From Borrelia sp. A-FGy1 (GTDB lineage: Bacteria > Spirochaetota > Spirochaetia > Borreliales > Borreliaceae): 64,000 bases of DNA. Below are positions 58,741 to 64,000 of the stretch, in pieces; position 1 is the stretch's first letter, and each line of letters starts with the position of its first letter. The notes beneath the pieces are model-generated. The model ran no database searches, was not told where the DNA came from, and saw only the letters and a program-made list of their open reading frames with translations. The stretch lies in the NCBI RefSeq assembly GCF_014084025.1, contig NZ_CP043682.1, positions 525,582 through 589,581 on the forward strand. The letters run 5' to 3'. The position numbers and the translations under genes were made by a program.

Positions 58741-58822
58741 ACAGTTGTTTCACCTTTATAGGATATGTAGTTCTAGAATATAAAAATCAATTGATTATGC
58801 TAATCTCACCATTTTAGACGAT

Positions 58823-59401
58823 TTAATTTTTAATCCATACTTTGATTCCTACAGAAAGATCTCCCCTTATTGGGAATATAAATTGCTCACTAAAATTTTG
58901 ACCAATAAAAAGAGCAATCGAATACTTTGCATTAATTTCAAAGGTGTCATTTAATGCTTTATACTTTATACCAAAAGGAATAGATAATCCAATTTTATAG
59001 CTAATTCCTGAATAATATTTTTGTTCATATATTTCTGTTATTTTACCAATTTCTAAAAATAAACCAACGCCCATAAGGAAAAAGAAAGCATTTACAATAT
59101 ATAAATCTGAAAATATGTAATGAGTATAAGTATGAAACATAAATTCTTTTGAGAAGAGATTTGTAATGCTTGTATGTATTATTCCTATACCAATGTCAAA
59201 AGTTGTTATACTAAATTCTATGCCTGTTGGAAATGGGAATAAAAATCCAAAGCCGAATTTTTCTCTTGATTTAATACTAAGAGTAGTTTCTATTGTGGGT
59301 TTAGTAGAATTATTTTCTAGCATTTCTTTTGAAGATATGTGTTCATAGTAAGTGAATATTATTAATAAAAAAGATATGAATAGTAATTTTTTATTCAACA
59401 T
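58823..59401 (-). CDS. DUF3996-like exported protein (192 aa)
   Basis: Last member of the array. Signal-like segment at residues 4-18 (KLLFISFLLIIFTYY), then a beta-rich mature part with KFGFGFLFPFPTGIEFSI, FFLMGVGLFLEIGK and a C-terminal GDLSVGIKVWIKN strand. It is more divergent than the other copies, but the FGFLFPFPTGIEF block parallels FGIIGPFPSSIQL in the 57.6-kb gene. No strong ribosome site precedes ATG 59401. Presumed outer-membrane barrel; the function is unknown. Confidence 0.78.
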   Translation of the reverse strand: MLNKKLLFISFLLIIFTYYEHISSKEMLENNSTKPTIETTLSIKSREKFGFGFLFPFPTGIEFSITTFDIGIGIIHTSITNLFSKEFMFHTYTHYIFSDLYIVNAFFFLMGVGLFLEIGKITEIYEQKYYSGISYKIGLSIPFGIKYKALNDTFEINAKYSIALFIGQNFSEQFIFPIRGDLSVGIKVWIKN

Positions 59402-59623
59402 TTATATTTTTTAGTGAACAAGCTTATTAGATCATCAAATGTTAGCTTATACGCTTATTATAAAAGATCTTTTAACATTATTTCATGTTTATTTAATCGT
59501 TTATTTAGTATTTAAATTTTTGATTTATAATTGATAGTTAAGAGTACATGAAATAATGTGAGATTAAAGTAATTAACATTATGATATTCTATTTATTTAT
59601 TAGTTCTACATTAAGAGGCGTTT

Positions 59624-60163
59624 ATGGAATTAGAGACAGATTTACAAGGTAGGTTAAGTCAATATCTTTTATTTAGTTTGGATGAACTTTATGCTATTGA
59701 GATTAAATATGTTGTTGAAGTATTAGAGTATACTAGAATATCAAAAATACCAAGAACTCCTGATTATATGGCAGGAATAATCAACAATAGAGGTAAAATA
59801 GTCCCAATAATAGACATTAGAAAGCAATTCGGTATGGAAGAGCGCAAGGTAAATAAAGAAGAGATTAAGAAAAATAAGGATGCTAATGCTTCAAATATCA
59901 TTATATTAACACTAACATATGAGGCAGATGAATTTAATCTTGGTATTTTGGTAGATTATGTGAATGAGGTTCTTGAATTAGACCCTTCTGATATTGATGA
60001 TACTCCAAAGGTTGGTACGGGATTTAATGCGAGGTTTATTTCAGGAATAGGGAAAAGTAAAAATAGATTTATCATTATTCTTGATATAGAAAATTTATTC
60101 GATATTAAGGAACTCTCCAAGTTTAAGAATACTACAATATATGATCCTAATAATGAGAGATAG
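59624..60163 (+). CDS. cheW: Chemotaxis adaptor CheW
   Basis: Couples chemoreceptors to CheA. The 179-residue protein has the CheW beta-barrel pattern: YLLFSLDELYAIEIKYVVEV, RTPDYMAGIINNRGKIVPII (the classic NxRGxxxPxxD region), FNLGILVDYVNEVLEL and FISGIGKSKNRFIIILDIE. A Lys-rich insert (about 70-95) is longer than usual. The ATG at 59624 follows TAAGAGGCG. It is the first gene of the operon with the STAS gene, cheA and cheB. Borrelia has several cheW genes; which one this is was not tested. Confidence 0.93.
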   Translation: MELETDLQGRLSQYLLFSLDELYAIEIKYVVEVLEYTRISKIPRTPDYMAGIINNRGKIVPIIDIRKQFGMEERKVNKEEIKKNKDANASNIIILTLTYEADEFNLGILVDYVNEVLELDPSDIDDTPKVGTGFNARFISGIGKSKNRFIIILDIENLFDIKELSKFKNTTIYDPNNER

Positions 60164-60177
60164 GAGTTTAAAACGTT

Positions 60178-60489
60178 ATGCTTTATAAGCCAGAGGGAGA
60201 ACTTGTAATAAATAGCATTTTTAAAGTTAAAGAAGATCTTTTAAATATTTTTAAAGAGATGAAAGAAAGAGATACTCTTATTATAAACCTTTCAAGGGTA
60301 GAAAAAATTGATATTACTTTTATACAAATTTTATATGCTTCTAATAAATATGCTAAGAGTAGGAATTTATTTATAAAGATAGAATATCCATCTGATGAAG
60401 TTTTAAGTTCGTTATTATATGGTGGCTTTTTAAATGATATTGAGGATGTTGATAATTTAAATCTTGGGCTTAGTTTGATTGAATTTTAG
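60178..60489 (+). CDS. STAS domain protein
   Basis: A 103-residue single STAS domain, the anti-sigma-antagonist fold: LVINSIFKVKEDLLNIFKEM, then TLIINLSRVEKIDITFIQILYA, and LFIKIEYPSDEVLSSLLYGGF. At the usual phospho-Ser position (a DSSG-like loop) it reads KIDITFIQ, with Thr instead of Ser, so phosphorylation control is uncertain. Lying between cheW and cheA (15 bp and 26 bp away), it is probably a chemotaxis-linked scaffold or switch. The SpoIIE phosphatase at 13.1 kb is a possible partner, but that is only a guess. Confidence 0.85.
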   Translation: MLYKPEGELVINSIFKVKEDLLNIFKEMKERDTLIINLSRVEKIDITFIQILYASNKYAKSRNLFIKIEYPSDEVLSSLLYGGFLNDIEDVDNLNLGLSLIEF

Positions 60490-60515
60490 TTTTATATATA
60501 TTTAAAGGTAAACTT

Positions 60516-62699
60516 ATGGATAGTAGAGATATGATTGATAAATTTAAAGATTCTTTTAAAGAAGAGTCTATAGAAAACATCTCAAATATTGAACAAGCAC
60601 TTCTTAATATTGAGTTTGAATCAGGACAAGAAGTTATTAATTCTATTTTTAGGAATTTCCATACAATAAAGGGTAGCGCTGGAATGTTTGGATTTAATTT
60701 TACTGCTTCTCTTGTGCATGAGATAGAGACTGTACTTGATCCTATTAAAGAAGGTTCTGAGGAATTTAATCAAGTTACTATTGATTCTACTTTAATGGCA
60801 GTTGATTTTATTCGTGAGCTGATTGAAGGAGATGAGGCTATTGACGAGGTTGAATTTAAGGCTCGAGAAAAGGAATTAATAGAAACAATTAAGATAGGAA
60901 TAGGATTTTCTGTTGATTTTGGTACTGGTAGTGAATTGGATTCAGACTCTAATAAAAAATTTCATTTAGATTCATTTAGTGGGTTAAAGGTAGAGAGATC
61001 TGTATCTGGTTCTTTTATAAAAGATAGATTTGAAGATGAGGCTTTAAATATTGAAACTAGAATTTATAAAATTCTTTTCTTGCCTGCAAGGGGGGTTTTG
61101 TTTCATGGTCATAAACCAATTAATTTACTAAAAAAGATACTGAATTTGGGTAATGGACAAATTAAGGCTAGAGTAAGGGATATTCCTGATTTGGAGTTAA
61201 TATCTCCTGATAATGTTTATGTTAAATGGGAAATAAAATTAGAAACAGAAGAAAGTAAAAGTTCTATTGAAGATGTTTTTGTATTTTTAAATGATCAATC
61301 AAAAATTGTTGTTGAAGAAGTTGATGAATTTTATGAAATACCTGAAAATGAATTTGATTCCTTAGTAGCTAATACAAGTGAATCTAAAGAGGAAAAAAAG
61401 CCTAATGAGACTTCTTATGTGAAGCGAAAAAATGGAGGGGAGGCAAAACCAGGAGAAATTAGACATAAAACAGCTGCTTCTAGGGTGGGAGATAGTAGTA
61501 GCTTTAATTTTAATGATGTTAGTGCTAAGAGTAAAGTGAATATTGCAAGTATTAAGGTAGATTCAAAAAAATTAGATCATTTAGTAAACCTTGTGGGTGA
61601 ACTTGTGACAATTCAATCTAAGCTTGCAAAGGAATCTGAAAATAGAAATAGCAATGTTTTAAACTCAATTTCTGCTGAATTTTCTTTGCTTATTAATGAG
61701 CTTAGAGATTATACTACAGGACTTAGGACAGTTCCTATTGAAATTTTATTTGTAAAATTTCAAAGAATAGTTAAAGATTTATCTTCTCAGCTTGGAAAAT
61801 CAATCCTTTATCAAACTCAGGGTGGAGATACTGTTCTTGATAAAAGTATTATTGAGAGGTTAAATGAGCCTTTAGTGCATTTAATAAGGAATTCAATTGA
61901 CCATGGTATTGAATCAATTAATGAGAGAGTGGATGCTGGGAAGGATCCTAAAGGAGTTATTAAGCTTTCTGCGCATCAATCTGGTGATTCTGTTATTGTG
62001 GTTATTGAGGATGATGGTAGGGGACTTGATAGGCGTAAAATAATTAAAAAGGCTATAGAGAAAAATATAATATCTGAAGCTGTTTCAAAAACCTTATCTG
62101 AAATTGACATTTATAACTTAATTTTTGAACCTGGATTTTCAACGGCTAGTGCTGTGACAAGTATATCTGGACGTGGAGTTGGGATGGATGTTGTTAGGAA
62201 ACAGGTGGAGTCTTTGAGAGGAAATGTTATTCTTGAGAGTGAACTTGGAAAATACACTAGAACAAAATTAATCTTTCCTTTGACCTTGGCTATTATTGAG
62301 GGTTGGTTAGTTAGAGTAAAAGAAGAATATTTTATTGTTCCTCTTTCTAGTGTTGAGTCTTGTCTTGAGGCTGATAAATTGACGTATAATAAATGCGGGC
62401 TTGATAGTGGCAATAATGTTATGAATTATAGAGGTAGTATGATTAGCTATATACGTTTACGAGAATTTTTTGAGATATCTAATGAAAAAAGTTCTAGTGA
62501 ACATGTTGTTGTTGTCAATACTAATAGTGGTAAGATAGGGATTGTAGTTGATCAAGTATTGGGTCAGCATCAAACTGTTATAAAAGCTTTAGGTAAAGTT
62601 TATTCTAGGGTAGAAGGAGTTTCTGGAGCTACAATACTTGGAGACGGTAGTATAGCGTTAGTAATAGATATTGATACTATAACTAAAATTATGAAATAG
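60516..62699 (+). CDS. cheA: Chemotaxis histidine kinase CheA
   Basis: Receptor-coupled kinase of 727 residues. The N-terminal HPt domain has the phospho-His in FHTIKGSAGMFGF near residue 50. A middle domain (about 165-270) resembles a P2-like or regulatory module. Dimerisation helices start near KVNIASIKVDSKKLDHLVN. The ATPase domain has HLIRNSIDHGIE, IEDDGRGLD and SGRGVGMDVV. A CheW-like C-terminus ends the protein. In B. burgdorferi one CheA of two is essential for chemotaxis; this locus I recall as cheA1, the non-essential copy in vitro. A small inverted repeat lies around its stop. Confidence 0.95.
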   Translation: MDSRDMIDKFKDSFKEESIENISNIEQALLNIEFESGQEVINSIFRNFHTIKGSAGMFGFNFTASLVHEIETVLDPIKEGSEEFNQVTIDSTLMAVDFIRELIEGDEAIDEVEFKAREKELIETIKIGIGFSVDFGTGSELDSDSNKKFHLDSFSGLKVERSVSGSFIKDRFEDEALNIETRIYKILFLPARGVLFHGHKPINLLKKILNLGNGQIKARVRDIPDLELISPDNVYVKWEIKLETEESKSSIEDVFVFLNDQSKIVVEEVDEFYEIPENEFDSLVANTSESKEEKKPNETSYVKRKNGGEAKPGEIRHKTAASRVGDSSSFNFNDVSAKSKVNIASIKVDSKKLDHLVNLVGELVTIQSKLAKESENRNSNVLNSISAEFSLLINELRDYTTGLRTVPIEILFVKFQRIVKDLSSQLGKSILYQTQGGDTVLDKSIIERLNEPLVHLIRNSIDHGIESINERVDAGKDPKGVIKLSAHQSGDSVIVVIEDDGRGLDRRKIIKKAIEKNIISEAVSKTLSEIDIYNLIFEPGFSTASAVTSISGRGVGMDVVRKQVESLRGNVILESELGKYTRTKLIFPLTLAIIEGWLVRVKEEYFIVPLSSVESCLEADKLTYNKCGLDSGNNVMNYRGSMISYIRLREFFEISNEKSSSEHVVVVNTNSGKIGIVVDQVLGQHQTVIKALGKVYSRVEGVSGATILGDGSIALVIDIDTITKIMK

Positions 62700-62754
62700 T
62701 ATACTTATTATGTATTTTTGGTTTTGTTAATGTAAAGTATACCAAGAGATAATA

Positions 62755-63906
62755 ATGAAGATATTGATAGTTGATAATCAGGGCCTAATAAGACAAGTTT
62801 TTGTTAGAGCTTTTAATAAAGATTTAGATGTTGAAGTGTTAAATCCGGGTTCTAATTCTTTGAACCTTATTAATATTTTTTTACAGAAGTTTCCTGATTT
62901 AGTTATTATTGATGAAAATACAGCTAGGTCTAATTTTGGAAATGCTCTTAATAATGTTCTTAATAATATTTCGCTTCCTGTTGTATTTATAGCAGAAGAT
63001 GAGGTTTCTCCAAATTTTGGATTAATTGAGTCTAAGAAAGATAAAGTCAAGTTAATAATAAATAAACTTAATTTTAAGCTTACTGTCAACTTATTTAGAA
63101 GTAGTTATTTGGATTTAGTCAAAAAGGAAGTTAAAAATCTTGGGAATAAAAAACTTATTACTTCTTTTGATGTTAAAAGGATTAAAGCTCCTGATTTTGC
63201 TACTAAGCCTGAGATTAGAAAATCTAATACGTATATATCTAGTGTAACAAAGAGTTATAAAGTTTCAGATGTTATTAATGTTGCTCCCAAAAATGATCCA
63301 GATGTTATTTTAAAATATCAGGGTGTTATTAATAGACAAAAAACGGGAAAAGTGATTTTTGTTGGATCTTCAACTGGGGGAACTGAAGCTTTAAGAGTAT
63401 TTTTAAAGTCTTTTAGAAAAGATTCTCCTCCTATTGTTATTGTTCAGCATATGCCAGGAGGATTTACAACTTCTTTTGCAAGAAGCTTAAATAATGAAGT
63501 TGAAGTTGATGTAAAAGAGGCTGAGGATGGAGATATTTTAAAGCCGGGTCTTGTAATAATTGCGAATGGTAATTATCATTTAATTGTAAAATATGGCAAT
63601 GGAAACTATTTTGTTAATTTATTAGATGGTCCTTTAGTTAGTAGGCACAAGCCGTCTGTTAATGTATTGTTTCGTTCTGCTGCTATGTATGTTGGAGAGA
63701 ATGCTATTGGGGTTATGCTTACGGGAATGGGAGATGATGGAGCTACTTGTATGCTTGAGATGAAGAATAGTGGTGCATATAATATTGCTCAAGATCAAAC
63801 AACATCTGTGGTATTTGGAATGCCTATGGAAGCAATAAAAATAGGTGCTGTAGATAAGATTCTTCCTTTAAATAAAATATCAGAATATATTTTAAGGAGA
63901 TCTTAA
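62755..63906 (+). CDS. cheB: Chemotaxis methylesterase CheB
   Basis: Removes methyl groups from receptors. The C-terminal catalytic domain (about 195-383) has the serine loop VGSSTGGTEALRVFL, the His motif VQHMPGGFTTSFA and the Asp motif MLTGMGDDGAT. The N-terminal receiver (1-120) is degenerate: an acidic pair reduced to Asp7-Asn8, an acceptor Asp53 in VIIDENT, and no Lys at the usual place. So control by phosphorylation may be lost or altered. A 55-bp gap follows cheA. It overlaps the next gene by 1 bp (TAATG). Confidence 0.94.
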   Translation: MKILIVDNQGLIRQVFVRAFNKDLDVEVLNPGSNSLNLINIFLQKFPDLVIIDENTARSNFGNALNNVLNNISLPVVFIAEDEVSPNFGLIESKKDKVKLIINKLNFKLTVNLFRSSYLDLVKKEVKNLGNKKLITSFDVKRIKAPDFATKPEIRKSNTYISSVTKSYKVSDVINVAPKNDPDVILKYQGVINRQKTGKVIFVGSSTGGTEALRVFLKSFRKDSPPIVIVQHMPGGFTTSFARSLNNEVEVDVKEAEDGDILKPGLVIIANGNYHLIVKYGNGNYFVNLLDGPLVSRHKPSVNVLFRSAAMYVGENAIGVMLTGMGDDGATCMLEMKNSGAYNIAQDQTTSVVFGMPMEAIKIGAVDKILPLNKISEYILRRS

Positions 63907-64000
63907 TGAGTGAAAATAAGCATTTAAATGTTGACCTTTATATTAGTAAATTATTTTCTGAGCTTGAAAATTTTGATGTTAAATCAAGGCAGGTTTATTC
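63906..64000 (+). CDS. Start of next chemotaxis-operon gene (partial, 3' end outside window)
   Basis: The ATG at 63906 shares its A with the cheB stop (TAATG), so translation is coupled. Only 31 residues are visible, starting MSENKHLNVDLYISKLF. No family can be called. It is probably the hypothetical gene I recall downstream of cheB2 in B. burgdorferi, before cheY2; that is from memory. Confidence 0.7.
   Translation, partial: MSENKHLNVDLYISKLFSELENFDVKSRQVY

Noticed and set aside
1-64000. CRISPR arrays, insertion sequences, prophage or plasmid genes
   Set aside because: No spaced direct repeats, transposase, integrase or phage motifs were seen; the window is core chromosome.

Overview
The window is a compact, very AT-rich stretch of bacterial chromosome from a spirochaete of the genus Borrelia. 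The evidence is the DnaK, EF-G and PTS sequences, the archaeal-type split PheRS, the flagellar and chemotaxis genes, and a gene order I recognise from memory as the BB0512 to BB0569 segment of B. burgdorferi. Protein sequences such as DnaK are close to the Lyme-group versions but not identical, so a relapsing-fever or related species is more likely. That placement is inference. Locus names of the BB type are from memory and were not checked.

Layout. 1-5.7 kb: C-terminal end of a giant coiled-coil protein, pheS-pheT, trxB. 5.7-6.4 kb: gene-free DNA with a G10 tract. 6.4-10.7 kb (minus): heat-shock operon grpE-dnaK-dnaJ-rlmB. 11.0-11.5 kb: a decayed glutathione peroxidase gene. 11.5-17.9 kb: nadE, a SpoIIE-type phosphatase, hypothetical genes, coaX. 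18.2-20.9 kb (minus): membrane protein, glucosaminidase, TIGR02757 protein. 21.2-26.3 kb: MBL-fold hydrolase, exonuclease III, exported protein, M16 protease. 26.3-27.8 kb (minus): a HEXXH protein split by a frameshift. 27.8-28.1 kb: three tRNA genes. 28.2-32.0 kb (minus): TPR protein, bactofilin, BI-1 family protein, EF-G. 32.4-38.0 kb: KTSC protein, two related outer-membrane-like proteins flanking a TPR lipoprotein, prs, FGGY kinase. 38.0-43.2 kb (minus): cheY-fliS-orf-polA-coaE-SPOR, with overlapping genes. 43.6-50.7 kb: ligA, a repeat protein (minus), and a three-gene cluster I interpret as a degenerate xanthine-dehydrogenase-like complex. 50.9-53.5 kb: ptsH-ptsI-crr. 53.5-59.4 kb: htpG, gnd and a DUF3996-like family array with one dead copy. 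59.6-64.0 kb: cheW-STAS-cheA-cheB chemotaxis operon, running off the right edge.

The most interesting material is relic biochemistry. (a) Three genes at 47.6-50.7 kb have the order and fold signatures of the large, [2Fe-2S] and FAD subunits of the xanthine dehydrogenase/CO dehydrogenase family, but have lost most cofactor motifs. The small subunit keeps exactly four cysteines, all of one cluster. (b) The NAD synthetase keeps its synthetase P-loop but has lost all three catalytic residues of its glutaminase domain. (c) There are a glutathione peroxidase pseudogene, a DUF3996 pseudogene and a homopolymer frameshift in an exported HEXXH protein gene. (d) Two G10 tracts stand out in this AT-rich sequence, both in decayed or non-coding DNA.

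Functionally the window combines translation (PheRS, EF-G, tRNAs), protein folding (GrpE/DnaK/DnaJ, HtpG), DNA replication and repair (PolA, LigA, ExoIII), cofactor synthesis (NadE, CoaX, CoaE), sugar uptake and oxidation (PTS, Gnd, Prs) and motility control.
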